Below are positions 24,516 through 33,967 of a stretch of 64,000 nucleotides of DNA, in pieces; the first letter of the stretch is position 1; every line of letters starts with the position of its first letter. The position numbers were made by a program, and so were the translations under genes. The notes under the pieces are model-generated. The model did not search any database, was not told where the DNA came from, and worked only from the letters and a program-made list of their open reading frames with translations. The DNA is from Arcicella aquatica. GTDB lineage: Bacteria; Bacteroidota; Bacteroidia; Cytophagales; Spirosomataceae. The stretch is from positions 1 to 64,000 of the forward strand of contig NZ_JAYFUL010000016.1 of assembly GCF_034928825.1 (NCBI RefSeq). Direction: 5' to 3'.

Positions 24516-27191
24516 TTATTTGATAAAAGCCTGAATTACTTTTACTTCGGTACTTCCCAAATTGATAATTTTAAAATGCTTTACACCAGCAGGAACAATA
24601 ATGGTTTCGGCATAATGGTATTTCGCCGAATATCCTGTATCGGTTTCTAACAGAATTGCTTCGCCTTCTACCAACATCATAATATGACATTGTTGATTGG
24701 TTGGAAGACTAATTTGACGGATAAATTCTAACCTATTGATGGCATAAAAATGTTGCTCGTGTGTAGATAAACGCACGATTTGTCCATCGTCACATTGAGA
24801 AATAATGGTTTCTTTAGTAATTAATTCTTGTTCAACACGCTCGCCTTTTCTGGAAAAATCCAAGTTATTAAAAGCATGCTCAATATTGATAGGGCGAGGC
24901 TGACCTGCTAAATCGAGGCGTAACCAATCGTACATTTTGAAAGTAAAAATGTAGGGTGTCGCACTGATTTCCAGCACCATATTATTTGCTCCTGCACTAT
25001 GAACTGTTCCATTAGGTATCAAAAACAAATCATGTTTTTTAGCTTCAAATGCCCTTACATACTTTTCAATATCTACGGGAATATTATTTTTGACGCTATT
25101 TTCAAGGACATCTTTAAATTCATTTGCTTGAATATCTTCTTGAAATCCTAAAAATACTTTTGCATTGGGTGCTGCATCTAAAATATAATAGGTTTCATCT
25201 TGCGTTATCGTTTCACCAAAGTGTTCTTGGATATATCTCAGAGATGGGTGACATTGGATAGATAAATTTCCTCCTTGGAAGGTATCCAGAAAATCAAAAC
25301 GTATTGGAAATGCTGTTCCAAAGCGAGCCGCATCTTTTCCTAAAATACCTTCAGATTGCTGTTCCATAAGCCAATCAAATGATACTTCCAATAGCTTTTG
25401 GTCGCTTTCAAATACAAGACCATTTTCGGGTACAATCAATTCAAAAGACCATGCGTAATTGACTTCCTGCGTATTGATTTGTTCAAAATGTTCTTTCATC
25501 CACTGCCCGCCCCAAGCACCAGCTTCAAACCAAGGTCTTACCCTAATGGGTTGTTGAGTTAATTGTTTCAAACCCTTTTGCAATTCTTGAAAAAATATCC
25601 AATTGGTATCATATCGCCATTGTCCATCTGCCACAATTTCAATTCTTGCTGCGATAGATTGTCTGTGTGAATTACAAACTACCCAATCTACAAAGTAAAA
25701 GCGTTTGTACATCTGTACAGGGCTTTCGGGTTTTGTATTACCCAAATTGGTAATATGTCCCGCTCGCATGCGATACTGTATTTCGTTTTTTGGAAGGTCG
25801 AAATACACTATTTTACCCTTGCCAAACAGCGCAGAGCCTGTACCAATTACAATGGTTAAATCCGCATTCTGAGTCTCGAAAACCTGAGATTTGTATTGTT
25901 CCACCTCAAAAAAGTCAGACATAGACAAGTTCGTTTTTTTGCCCCAAACTGCGTCTTTTTCGCCCAGAAACGGATTTACTATTTGTGTGATGACTTCCTC
26001 ATTTTTCATGAAATCAGCCATTTTAATCCACTCAACACCAATGCCAGCTTCTTGAAAATAAGAAGCTAGAATCTGCTGAATATAAAGCCAGTCATTACCA
26101 ACGTAGCCATCAATACAGATACTTTTTTGGGTCATAATCCATTGAGCAAGCGTTTGGTATCCTTGAAAAATTTTACCATCGCCCAGCGTATGAAATGGAT
26201 ACATATTGTAAGTATCTTCGGGTATTTGGAGTTGACCTATAGTTTGGGGTAAAAGGGCTTGCGAACTTTTTCTCCAAGGTTTTGGCGGAGAGTCTATCAA
26301 AGAGGCCGCACCCATAATTGCTGATAATTCCATGAATTCAGATATTTTAAGGGGTATTTTAGATGTTGCTAATGCTTGTTGTAGTGGAGTAATAAAGAGC
26401 GAAGCAGATTTACAGATATTACCACCGATGACTACACATTTTGCCCCAAACTTGCCTATCCAAGGCATTAGGGCTTCTTTTAGGTTTTCACCATATTCTT
26501 CAAAAACCTGTTTGGCGGCACTATCTTCGTTTAGAGCAAGTGCTGCGATGGGCAAAACCGCCGAAAATTCATTCCCAGTAAGTTGAGTATAACGCTTTAT
26601 TAACCATTGAGCTGACAGGTAATCTTCTGCAATGCCATCGGCAAAAGGGACATTATACAAATAGCCATTTTGAGGGATATTTTCGCCATACTTTACTACG
26701 GCTTGGTCTTCGATAAAAGTACTTCCCAGACCAGTCCCCAAAGTAATAGCCAAAACTTTTTCATAAACTTTCGTTTCAGTTGATAGACTTTCACCAATAC
26801 CAAAACAAGTAGCGTCATTTTCAAAAAGAATAGGACAATTAGGTGACAAGGCTAATTGTTCACGAAGGATATTAGCAATGTTAAGTCCGTACAAGGCTTC
26901 ATATTTATTTACGCCTTGCATCCAACAAACCCCCGTTTCGTAATCAAATGGACCTGGTATGGCCAACGTTATTCCCAGCATATTTTCTTTGGGAATATCA
27001 GCTATTGCTGTCTTGAGCGTATTTGTCCAAGTGGCTATAATTGTATCAGCATCAGTATTTTGCTGTATTGAAACCCTTTGCAAACTGGTATCAAGCAAAA
27101 CTCTTGACGAAGCATCAATCAATGCTGCCGAAATATGCGAGCCTCCAATATCAGCTGACAAAATATATTTTTTGTTCAAATGTTCGTACAT
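24516..27191 (-). CDS. ROK sugar kinase / degenerate P-loop domain / phosphomannose isomerase fusion
   Basis: 891 residues. Residues 9-300 are a ROK kinase: phosphate-binding SADIGGSH (12-19), catalytic FENDAT (Asp126) and GTGLGST. The ROK zinc motif CxCGxxGC is absent. Residues about 340-540 look like a nucleoside-kinase-type alpha/beta domain (SICIDGYVGNDW...), whose P-loop lacks the GK[ST] signature. Residues about 545-891 are a type I phosphomannose isomerase with LSIQCHPS (zinc ligands Gln and His) and IPNGTVHSAG. It would phosphorylate mannose and convert mannose-6-phosphate to fructose-6-phosphate in one polypeptide. The start codon context ATGTACGAACAT overlaps a sequence shared with the gntR promoter. 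Confidence 0.88.
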   Translation of the reverse strand: MYEHLNKKYILSADIGGSHISAALIDASSRVLLDTSLQRVSIQQNTDADTIIATWTNTLKTAIADIPKENMLGITLAIPGPFDYETGVCWMQGVNKYEALYGLNIANILREQLALSPNCPILFENDATCFGIGESLSTETKVYEKVLAITLGTGLGSTFIEDQAVVKYGENIPQNGYLYNVPFADGIAEDYLSAQWLIKRYTQLTGNEFSAVLPIAALALNEDSAAKQVFEEYGENLKEALMPWIGKFGAKCVVIGGNICKSASLFITPLQQALATSKIPLKISEFMELSAIMGAASLIDSPPKPWRKSSQALLPQTIGQLQIPEDTYNMYPFHTLGDGKIFQGYQTLAQWIMTQKSICIDGYVGNDWLYIQQILASYFQEAGIGVEWIKMADFMKNEEVITQIVNPFLGEKDAVWGKKTNLSMSDFFEVEQYKSQVFETQNADLTIVIGTGSALFGKGKIVYFDLPKNEIQYRMRAGHITNLGNTKPESPVQMYKRFYFVDWVVCNSHRQSIAARIEIVADGQWRYDTNWIFFQELQKGLKQLTQQPIRVRPWFEAGAWGGQWMKEHFEQINTQEVNYAWSFELIVPENGLVFESDQKLLEVSFDWLMEQQSEGILGKDAARFGTAFPIRFDFLDTFQGGNLSIQCHPSLRYIQEHFGETITQDETYYILDAAPNAKVFLGFQEDIQANEFKDVLENSVKNNIPVDIEKYVRAFEAKKHDLFLIPNGTVHSAGANNMVLEISATPYIFTFKMYDWLRLDLAGQPRPINIEHAFNNLDFSRKGERVEQELITKETIISQCDDGQIVRLSTHEQHFYAINRLEFIRQISLPTNQQCHIMMLVEGEAILLETDTGYSAKYHYAETIIVPAGVKHFKIINLGSTEVKVIQAFIK

Positions 27192-27208
27192 ATTAAAATA
27201 TAAAAAAA

Positions 27209-27943
27209 TTAAGAAGACTTTTTAATATCAATTGAATACGTGAATTTATCCGAACGATAATAGCCCACGTTGAACTCAATAGGGCGGTTTCCGGGATCAT
27301 ACACGTATCTTTCACGGTATAAAACAGGCTCGTTTTTTGAAATCTGTAGCATCGAAGCTATTTCAGAAGCCAAAATCGCTTTGATATTTTCGCTAGAACG
27401 AACCACTTTTACACCATACTTAGCTTCGAGCATACTGTAGAGAGGTATTTCAAAATCTTCTTCCTTAGTTAAGCCAATGCGTGGGTGAAAGTAGCTTTCA
27501 AAATATACAATAGGGTCGTTATCAGTTCCTTTCAACTTTGATAATTTAAGTACTTCTCGACCTTCATTAATATTAAAAAATAAGGCAATTTTAGGATTGG
27601 CAGGCACAAACTCAGCTTTGACAAATAGGTTGTTTACTACAATTCCTCGCTCTTTCATTTCTTGGGTAAAACTATACCAGTGGTCGAGCGACGTTTCAAG
27701 TACTTTTTGAGGGGCTGCAGTAGTGCCGACACCTTTTTTACGTTTTAATAAACCTTCATGCTCCAACTTATTAGCAGCTTGTCTGATGGTACTGCGAGAT
27801 ACCCCCAACTGATTGGCCAGTTCTACTTCTTTGGGCAACAATGCACCATTGGCATATTCGGGTAGCGTCAGTAAATTTCTAATCAAATCCTCTACCTGTA
27901 CATGCAAGGGTAATCTACTATTATGGTCTATCTGAAAGTTCAT
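27209..27943 (-). CDS. GntR-family repressor (HTH - UTRA)
   Basis: 244 residues. The N-terminal winged helix has PLHVQVEDLIRNL, LPKEVELANQLGVSRSTIRQA and LEHEGLLKRKKGVGT. The C-terminal UTRA domain (about 90-240) is recognisable from KLSKLKGTDNDPIVYFESYFHP and EPVLYRERYVYDPGNRPIEFNVGYYRSDKF. UTRA domains usually bind sugar phosphates, so mannose-6-phosphate or fructose-6-phosphate is a plausible inducer (inference). It is the first gene of the operon, 18 bp upstream of the kinase/isomerase, and probably autoregulates through the tandem CGTACAAA sequence next to its start. Confidence 0.92.
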   Translation of the reverse strand: MNFQIDHNSRLPLHVQVEDLIRNLLTLPEYANGALLPKEVELANQLGVSRSTIRQAANKLEHEGLLKRKKGVGTTAAPQKVLETSLDHWYSFTQEMKERGIVVNNLFVKAEFVPANPKIALFFNINEGREVLKLSKLKGTDNDPIVYFESYFHPRIGLTKEEDFEIPLYSMLEAKYGVKVVRSSENIKAILASEIASMLQISKNEPVLYRERYVYDPGNRPIEFNVGYYRSDKFTYSIDIKKSS

Positions 27944-27950
27944 GTTTTAT

Positions 27951-27971
27951 ATGTTCGTACAAACGTACAAA
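27951..27971. promoter_or_regulatory. Candidate GntR operator upstream of the mannose-type operon
   Basis: Two head-to-tail CGTACAAA units (27956-27963 and 27964-27971) lie 8-28 bp before the gntR start codon. The 11-mer atgttcgtaca here (27951-27961) recurs at 27180-27190 over the start codon of the next gene. GntR/UTRA proteins bind short palindromes containing GTAC, so autoregulation is plausible. Confidence 0.45.
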
Positions 27972-28259
27972 ATAAAAGTAAATAATCAATGATGTACTGT
28001 AGGGTTCTTTAGGGTCTTGATGATTTTGAATCTTATATTTTAACTATTTGAAAGATACAGCATAGTCACTGCCAAGTACACCATAGTCAGTAGCATTGAC
28101 GGATTTCTACCCGAAGAGGTGCGTTACTAATAGACAAAAAATAAGGAGTAAGAGACTAAGATATACTCAGTAACATCACTCCTTACTTATAACTTTACTA
28201 CTTAGAAATATTGGATAAATACTAGTAAATATGAATCTTCTCCAGCAAACTAAATTTTA
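27972..28259. other. Intergenic region upstream of gntR, downstream of galE
   Basis: About 290 bp without a gene. Apart from the candidate operator at its edge I see only a weak hairpin (taaggagt near 28141 with actcctta near 28180), which may end the galE transcript. Confidence 0.5.
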
Positions 28260-29285
28260 CTAAACGATAGCATTGCTGGATAATTTTAACTGCCATCTCC
28301 ATGCATCTATTATACTTTCTTCTAGCGTTTTTTGGCTTTTCCATTTTAAGAGCGTTGAAGCTTTATCTACATTCCCAAAAATCTTTTCAATATCACCAGC
28401 ACGTCTTTCTCCAATTACATAGTTTAGTTGTTGTCCACTCACCTTTTCAAACAAATTGATGAGTTCTAAAACAGTGTTTCCTTTACCAGTACCAATATTA
28501 TATACATCGTAAGATGAAGTACTCTCCTTTTCTTTCAAGGATGCTAATGCTGCTACGTGGGCTTTGGCTAAATCTACAACATGAATGAAATCTCTGATAC
28601 AAGTCCCATCTGGCGTATCGTAATCATTACCATAAATAGTCAACTTTTTACGAATACCAACAGCTGTTTGTGTAACAAATGGTACTAAATTACTCGGTAC
28701 TCCACATGGCAATTCACCAATAAGACCAGAAGGGTGAGCGCCAACAGGATTAAAATAACGTAATGCAATGGCTTTCAATGCTACTTTTGAAGCAACTGTA
28801 TCTCTAATAATATCTTCACAGATTACTTTTGTATTACCATAAGGAGACGTCGCTTGTTGCCGTGGCGTAAGTTCTGTTACTGGAATATTTTCTGGCTGAC
28901 CATAAACAGTACATGAAGATGAAAAAACGAAATTTGTTACGCCAGTCTTGAGCATTACATCTAATAAAGTAAGGGTAGAAGTAACATTATTTCTATAATA
29001 GTCTAAAGGTTTTTCTACTGACTCCCCGACAGCCTTTAAAGCGGCAAAGTGTATAACACCTTCAATTTTTTCATTAATAATTATCTGTTCAAGTATCTCT
29101 GGATTGTTACAGTCCTCTTGATAATATTTCACTGGGAATCCCAAGATTTGTTCTAATCTTTTAATTACCGAAATGTCAGAATTACTAAAATTATCAATAA
29201 TAACTGATTCAAAACCAGCATTTGATAATTCTATAATGGTATGCGAGCCTATGAATCCTGCTCCTCCTGTTACTAATATTTTCAT
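28260..29285 (-). CDS. galE: UDP-glucose 4-epimerase
   Basis: 341 residues of the extended SDR family. NAD-binding GGAGFIGSH lies at the N-terminus. The catalytic Ser is in SSSCTVYG and the Tyr/Lys pair in SPYGNTK. The conserved FNPVGAHPSGLIGE and HVVDLAKAHVAAL stretches are typical of GalE. It interconverts UDP-glucose and UDP-galactose, or the N-acetyl forms. It is the last gene of a four-gene set with a GHMP kinase, a nucleotidyltransferase and a phosphohexomutase, spaced 9 bp from the mutase. Confidence 0.93.
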   Translation of the reverse strand: MKILVTGGAGFIGSHTIIELSNAGFESVIIDNFSNSDISVIKRLEQILGFPVKYYQEDCNNPEILEQIIINEKIEGVIHFAALKAVGESVEKPLDYYRNNVTSTLTLLDVMLKTGVTNFVFSSSCTVYGQPENIPVTELTPRQQATSPYGNTKVICEDIIRDTVASKVALKAIALRYFNPVGAHPSGLIGELPCGVPSNLVPFVTQTAVGIRKKLTIYGNDYDTPDGTCIRDFIHVVDLAKAHVAALASLKEKESTSSYDVYNIGTGKGNTVLELINLFEKVSGQQLNYVIGERRAGDIEKIFGNVDKASTLLKWKSQKTLEESIIDAWRWQLKLSSNAIV

Positions 29286-29294
29286 AATTATTAT

Positions 29295-30668
29295 TTATGC
29301 CAGTAAATCACACACTTCAAGTGCTATTGTTTTGGCTTCTTCATACGTTCTAGCTTCAGCATAAATACGAATGATGGCTTCTGTGTTCGATTTCCGTAAA
29401 TGCACCCAAGCTTCTGGCATTTCTATCTTGATACCATCAATCGTAATTAAATTAAAATGCTGATACTTATCTTTAATCCTTTCTAAAATAGTTTCTAAAC
29501 TAATTTCTTCTGATACGTTTATTTTGTACTTAAACATTTCATAAGCTGGATAGCTTTTCTTTAAAGCCGACAAAGTAATATTACTTGTTGATAAATGACT
29601 TAGCAGCAAGGCTATTCCCACTAAAGCATCACGTCCATAATGTAAAGCTGGGTAAATGATTCCTCCATTACCTTCTCCACCAATAATGGCATTTGTCGCT
29701 TTCATTTGTTCTACAACATTTACTTCGCCAACTGCCGATGACGTATAGGTTACTCCGTACTTTTTAGAAATATCTTTAAGTGCCATAGTAGATGACAAAT
29801 TTGAAACCGTATTACCTTTTTCTTTACTTAATATGTAATCCGCTACAGCAACTAGTGTATATTCTTCGTTAAAAGGTTCTCCATTTTCGCACATCAACAC
29901 CAGTCTATCAACATCAGGGTCTACAGCGATTCCAATATCAAAACCTCCTGCCTGCATTTTTGCTTGCAATTCTCCTAAGTTTTCAGTGAGTGGTTCAGGG
30001 TTATGTGCAAAAATTCCTGTTGGTTCACCATTTATTAGTTCAATACTTTCTATGCCTAGCTGTTCTAATAAATGACTTACTGCGATTCCTCCTGATGAAT
30101 TCACAGCATCTACCAGCACTTTATAGTTTTGACTACGAATCGTTTCAACGTCAACTAAAGGCAAAGAAAGAATAGCATCAATATGCTCGTGTAAAGCATT
30201 ATCTTTGATGAAATATGAGCCTAAACTATTTATTTCTGTATATTCAAAAGCATTTGAATTGGCTATTGATAATACTTCACTGATTGATTTTGATGAAATA
30301 AATTCACCCTTTTCGTTCAATAGCTTTAGCGCATTCCATTCCATTGGATTATGACTAGCCGTAAGAATAATTCCACCAATAGCATTTTCTGCCACTACTG
30401 CCATTTCAACAGTTGGTGTTGTCGAAAGTCCAACATCTACCACATCTAAACCCATCGACCGAAGCGTTCCGCTTACTATTTGGCTAATGATGTCTCCAGA
30501 AAAACGAGCATCTCGACCAATTATAATTTTACGGCTTTGATTGTTTTTTTGCTTCAACCAAAAACCAAAAGAAGCTACAAATTGAACAATATCATTAGGA
30601 GTAAGCCCCTCCCCTACTTTTCCGCCAATTGTTCCTCTAATTCCTGAAATAGATTTAATAAGTGTCAT
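29295..30668 (-). CDS. Phosphohexomutase (phosphoglucosamine/phosphomannomutase family)
   Basis: 457 residues. Active-site serine loop TASHNPMEWNALKL, metal loop DPDVDRL and sugar-binding GGEGNGG are all present, followed by a C-terminal phosphate-binding domain (TEAIIRIYAEARTYEEA). These residues define the alpha-D-phosphohexomutase superfamily, and the short form with 'GEGNGG' resembles GlmM/archaeal PMM types. It would isomerise sugar 1- and 6-phosphates, linking the nucleotidyltransferase to central metabolism. It overlaps the upstream nucleotidyltransferase gene by a base, indicating translational coupling. Confidence 0.88.
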   Translation of the reverse strand: MTLIKSISGIRGTIGGKVGEGLTPNDIVQFVASFGFWLKQKNNQSRKIIIGRDARFSGDIISQIVSGTLRSMGLDVVDVGLSTTPTVEMAVVAENAIGGIILTASHNPMEWNALKLLNEKGEFISSKSISEVLSIANSNAFEYTEINSLGSYFIKDNALHEHIDAILSLPLVDVETIRSQNYKVLVDAVNSSGGIAVSHLLEQLGIESIELINGEPTGIFAHNPEPLTENLGELQAKMQAGGFDIGIAVDPDVDRLVLMCENGEPFNEEYTLVAVADYILSKEKGNTVSNLSSTMALKDISKKYGVTYTSSAVGEVNVVEQMKATNAIIGGEGNGGIIYPALHYGRDALVGIALLLSHLSTSNITLSALKKSYPAYEMFKYKINVSEEISLETILERIKDKYQHFNLITIDGIKIEMPEAWVHLRKSNTEAIIRIYAEARTYEEAKTIALEVCDLLA

Positions 30669-31528
30669 TAGAATTGGTAATTTTTTCTTAAATATTCCTG
30701 AACTGTAGCTAAATCATGTTTACTGGTTAAGTCTGGTACATTTTCGTCCATCGGAATACAACAAACAGCATTTGGATGTTGAAAAACCATCATACTTATA
30801 GAAGTAGGTAATTCTTTTTCATTACGTATTGGATGAAAAGGTGTTTCTTTCAGGAATGGTAATATCTGTTCTGTGGTTACCATAAAAGCATTCATACTTA
30901 CCCCTACTCTCCCTGTCTCTTTTAAAAGATGTTCAATGATTCCTTCACTTGGTTTTTCGATAATTGACTCTAAATAGTTTCCTTCACTTGTTCGGATAAC
31001 TGCAAATGCTTTAATTCTTTCGGGAGGAAATTCAAGAAAATCTCTATTGTAACTAATGAGAGCATTATTGGCAGGACAACTCCAGAGTGCTTCCATTGCT
31101 TTTTGAGAATACAAATTATCACTGTTCAATATCAATATTTGTCCTTTTTGCCAGTCTGTATGTTGGCTTAATGCTTGATATACCGCATCGGCTGTTCCAG
31201 CAGGTTTTTCTCTGTCAGAGTCGATGTATTGTCTTGCAAAAGAAATCTTTAGTCCCCAAGTATCGTCATTAAGCATTTGGTTTTCGTAATATGCTTGGGT
31301 AAAATCATCATTCGGGTGTAGCAGTAATAAAATCTCCTCAAATCCTGCTAAATGGGCATTAAAAAGCTGATAATCAATCAATGATTTTCCAGCTCTTCCA
31401 AGCCCTATCATTCCTTTGGTTAAAGTATCAGCTTGCTCTATTAATTCTTGTGCTACTTCAACATTTTCAGCAACTTTTTTCATGCGAGAAGCCACGCCCC
31501 CTGCCAGTATTAATATTCTCTTTTTCAT
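30668..31528 (-). CDS. Sugar-1-phosphate nucleotidyltransferase-like protein
   Basis: 286 residues with the nucleotidyltransferase signature ILAGGVASRMKK at the N-terminus and ILNSDNLYSQ as the metal/sugar-binding centre. RDFLEFPPERIKAFAVIR and a C-terminal region replace the usual hexapeptide repeat, so there is no acetyltransferase domain. The 'G.G-x-R' loop is less canonical than in GlmU or RfbA ('GVASRMKKV'), and the nucleotide specificity is open. In this context (GHMP kinase upstream, mutase and GalE downstream) a UDP-sugar pyrophosphorylase role is the simplest inference. Confidence 0.8.
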   Translation of the reverse strand: MKKRILILAGGVASRMKKVAENVEVAQELIEQADTLTKGMIGLGRAGKSLIDYQLFNAHLAGFEEILLLLHPNDDFTQAYYENQMLNDDTWGLKISFARQYIDSDREKPAGTADAVYQALSQHTDWQKGQILILNSDNLYSQKAMEALWSCPANNALISYNRDFLEFPPERIKAFAVIRTSEGNYLESIIEKPSEGIIEHLLKETGRVGVSMNAFMVTTEQILPFLKETPFHPIRNEKELPTSISMMVFQHPNAVCCIPMDENVPDLTSKHDLATVQEYLRKNYQF

Positions 31529-31591
31529 TATTGGATAATTATTTATAATCTTAAAATATTGTTTAACAGAAACTTACGACTTAGGGTTACT

Positions 31592-32665
31592 TTATTTTTC
31601 AACACGAGTTCCCTCACCTATTTCTATAATATAGGCTTTTCCTCCTTCTTTTTCGATGGCTTCTGCTACGGCTTCTGGATTGTTCGGAGCGTATGCAAAC
31701 ATACAGCCACCACCTCCTGATCCATTGATTTTAGCCCCCAATGCTCCTGCTTTCAAAGAAGCATCAATCATTCGATTAATTTTTGCTGTTGAAATCTTTT
31801 TTGCATCTCGTAAATTAGCCTGATGTAATGTTAGCAATTCACCAAAACGAATATCATTAACTTGATTTTTCTCCAGTATTTCTTTAGCTTCTAATAAAAT
31901 ATCTCTATCCGAAAGATTTCCTTTCAGCAATAACATTTCCTCTGAAGAAAGTAAATCCTTAAACTTATTAGCACTGAATTGTGTTGCTTTTGATAAATCA
32001 AAATTTGGTTCAATACTTTTGATTTTATTGATGATTCCCAACATACCATATTTTACGTGTTTAAGTATATTGATAGTATCTTTTGGTTCTTGAGAATCTC
32101 CTAATACGAATGTTCCCAATTGTGGGGCATAAGTTTTTATCCGAATCTTGGGTTTACTTTCAAGATAAATAATATCCCCTAATGCTGTGGAATATTGATC
32201 CATCATGCCTCCTGGTTCTGAAAACTCCAATACTTCCGCTTGATATGCTAATTTCGCCATTAATGTGGCTGTTGGAGTAATAGGGTTTTCGGCCATTCTA
32301 ATTAAAAAATTCACCCAAGTAACCATCAATGCAGATGAACTTGAAGTGCCAGAATTAATTGGAATATCGCCACGAACAACGATGTCAAAACCTGTCGAAA
32401 ATTGATAGCCCAAGCGTTGTAATACATTCATTACACTTCTAAAATAATCACGCTCAAGTATATATGGCAGCTCAGGTTTTATTTCAAAAAACTCTTCTTT
32501 GTCTATATCGGGCATTGATATATAAACAACGTTATCCCTTCTTCGTGTGCCTGTAATACTTACTCGCTTTGAAATTCCTGCTGCAATTACTGGCAAACCT
32601 AAATAGTCCTGATGTTCTCCAAACAGACAAATCCTACCTGGAGTTGATACTTTTAAATGATTCAT
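31592..32665 (-). CDS. GHMP sugar kinase (galactokinase-like)
   Basis: 357 residues. GHMP motifs are visible: PGRICLFGEHQDYLG near the N-terminus (galactokinase-like GEH-x-DY), the ATP loop PINSGTSSSSALMV, and C-terminal AKINGSGGGGCMFAY. The acidic 'GEHQDY' signature favours anomeric phosphorylation of galactose or a related sugar. Substrate identity is inferred only. It is the first gene of the set GHMP kinase, nucleotidyltransferase, mutase, epimerase and has its own upstream region after the terminator at 32880-32950. Confidence 0.87.
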   Translation of the reverse strand: MNHLKVSTPGRICLFGEHQDYLGLPVIAAGISKRVSITGTRRRDNVVYISMPDIDKEEFFEIKPELPYILERDYFRSVMNVLQRLGYQFSTGFDIVVRGDIPINSGTSSSSALMVTWVNFLIRMAENPITPTATLMAKLAYQAEVLEFSEPGGMMDQYSTALGDIIYLESKPKIRIKTYAPQLGTFVLGDSQEPKDTINILKHVKYGMLGIINKIKSIEPNFDLSKATQFSANKFKDLLSSEEMLLLKGNLSDRDILLEAKEILEKNQVNDIRFGELLTLHQANLRDAKKISTAKINRMIDASLKAGALGAKINGSGGGGCMFAYAPNNPEAVAEAIEKEGGKAYIIEIGEGTRVEK

Positions 32666-32879
32666 AAATGTTTTGTTTCGACAATCATCCTTATATAAAA
32701 TATGGTGATTGTTAGTAATAAAATAAGCTAATCTTAGAAAGAAGTAAATCCTTTCTTTTTATTTTGATTGATTATAATAGATTATTGGACATGATAAAAA
32801 ATCATTTCCCTTATCTACATTTTTCATGTCAGTCGGCAAATGATTATAACTAATGTTGTTCTATGAAAATTTAAAAAAC

Positions 32880-32950
32880 GGCTATTCTGTTTTCAGTTTT
32901 AATAAGATTCTCCCTTATTGAATCTCAACAAACTTAAAAACAGAGTAGCC
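32880..32950. terminator. Terminator at the end of the SusCD/phosphoesterase operon
   Basis: ggctattctgtttt (32880-32893) pairs with aaaacagagtagcc (32937-32950) with one mismatch, and a nested stem (agattc/gaatct) fills the loop. It lies 37 bp beyond the phosphodiesterase stop (32987) and separates that operon from the GHMP kinase gene. The remaining 32666-32879 must hold the kinase promoter; I see no clear consensus. Confidence 0.6.
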
Positions 32951-32986
32951 ATCTTAGACTTTTGACATAATTACTTTACTCAAAAC

Positions 32987-33880
32987 CTATTTAAACGCCG
33001 TTTTGACTGGTCGACCAATCCAAACTTGTGGTGTTTTTAGTTTAAAAAGCATAGCAATCGTTGCGGCGGTATCAAAAGTCATTACACTTTCGGTGATTTC
33101 ATGATTGGCACGAATTCCAGCACCTGTAATAATCCAAGGAATTTGCATTTCTTGCATTGAAATAGCACCGTGTCCTTTATTGATTCCACCGTGGTCGGCC
33201 GTAAAAATTATTACAGTTTTGTCGGCAATACCAGCATCTTGAATACTTTTCAGAATCGTACCTATATGGGTATCCGTTCTCTCTACAGACTGGTAATACT
33301 CGGGCGTAGCGTGTCCAACGTTGTGTCCAACGCTATCAACATCATGCAAATGAATAAACAGAAAATTGGGTTTCTTCTCTTTGATGTAACTTACGGCTGC
33401 ATTGGTAGTAGCCACATCGCCATCACAATTCTGGTCTTTATTTACGGCTTGTTTCGGAAACAAATACCCTATTCCGCTCCATTCGTAAACTACACCTATT
33501 TCGCTTGCTGGTTTTGCTTTTCGTAACAAACTATACACCGTAGGGAACATGCCGTATTCGTCTAATATTCTGGCGGGCAAATCGGGCTTTTTACTTCCCC
33601 ATGTGGTATAGCCGTGTAACTCTGGTCCAGCACCCATGACCATTGAAGCCCAATTGGGAGCACTTGACGATGGCAATACTGAGCGCGCTTGCATCGTCCA
33701 AGAGCCTTCTTGCATGAGTTTTCGTAAATTAGGTGCATTGACACTTTTGAAAGCATAAGCTCCCAAGCCATCAACGCCTATCAGAATTACGTGTTCTACT
33801 TTTTTCTGAGCAAAGCTCAATTGGTACAAAAACAATAGTAGTAATACTTGAAAAAGCTTTCTATTGAATAAATTCAACAT
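32987..33880 (-). CDS. Secreted alkaline-phosphatase-superfamily phosphodiesterase (copy 1)
   Basis: 297 residues with a signal peptide (hydrophobic stretch ending 'LSFAQ'). Features of the NPP/type I phosphodiesterase fold are visible: HVILIGVDGLGA (metal Asp), the SSSAPNWASMVMG loop with the likely Ser/Thr nucleophile, FLFIHLHDVDSVGHNVGH (metal Asp/His) and FTADHGGINKGHG (Asp-His). It is short for the family, so the cap domain is minimal. A close paralogue at 45432-46325 has the same length and most of the same residues. It is the last gene of the SusCD operon, so it probably cleaves imported phosphate or phosphonate esters in the periplasm (inference). Confidence 0.87.
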   Translation of the reverse strand: MLNLFNRKLFQVLLLLFLYQLSFAQKKVEHVILIGVDGLGAYAFKSVNAPNLRKLMQEGSWTMQARSVLPSSSAPNWASMVMGAGPELHGYTTWGSKKPDLPARILDEYGMFPTVYSLLRKAKPASEIGVVYEWSGIGYLFPKQAVNKDQNCDGDVATTNAAVSYIKEKKPNFLFIHLHDVDSVGHNVGHATPEYYQSVERTDTHIGTILKSIQDAGIADKTVIIFTADHGGINKGHGAISMQEMQIPWIITGAGIRANHEITESVMTFDTAATIAMLFKLKTPQVWIGRPVKTAFK

Positions 33881-33967
33881 AAGGATTGATTTAATGGGCG
33901 AATTAGTGTTTATCTAATTCGCCCAATTGTTGAGGCATTGGAAAAATCACTCCAATTCCCATGGTTT

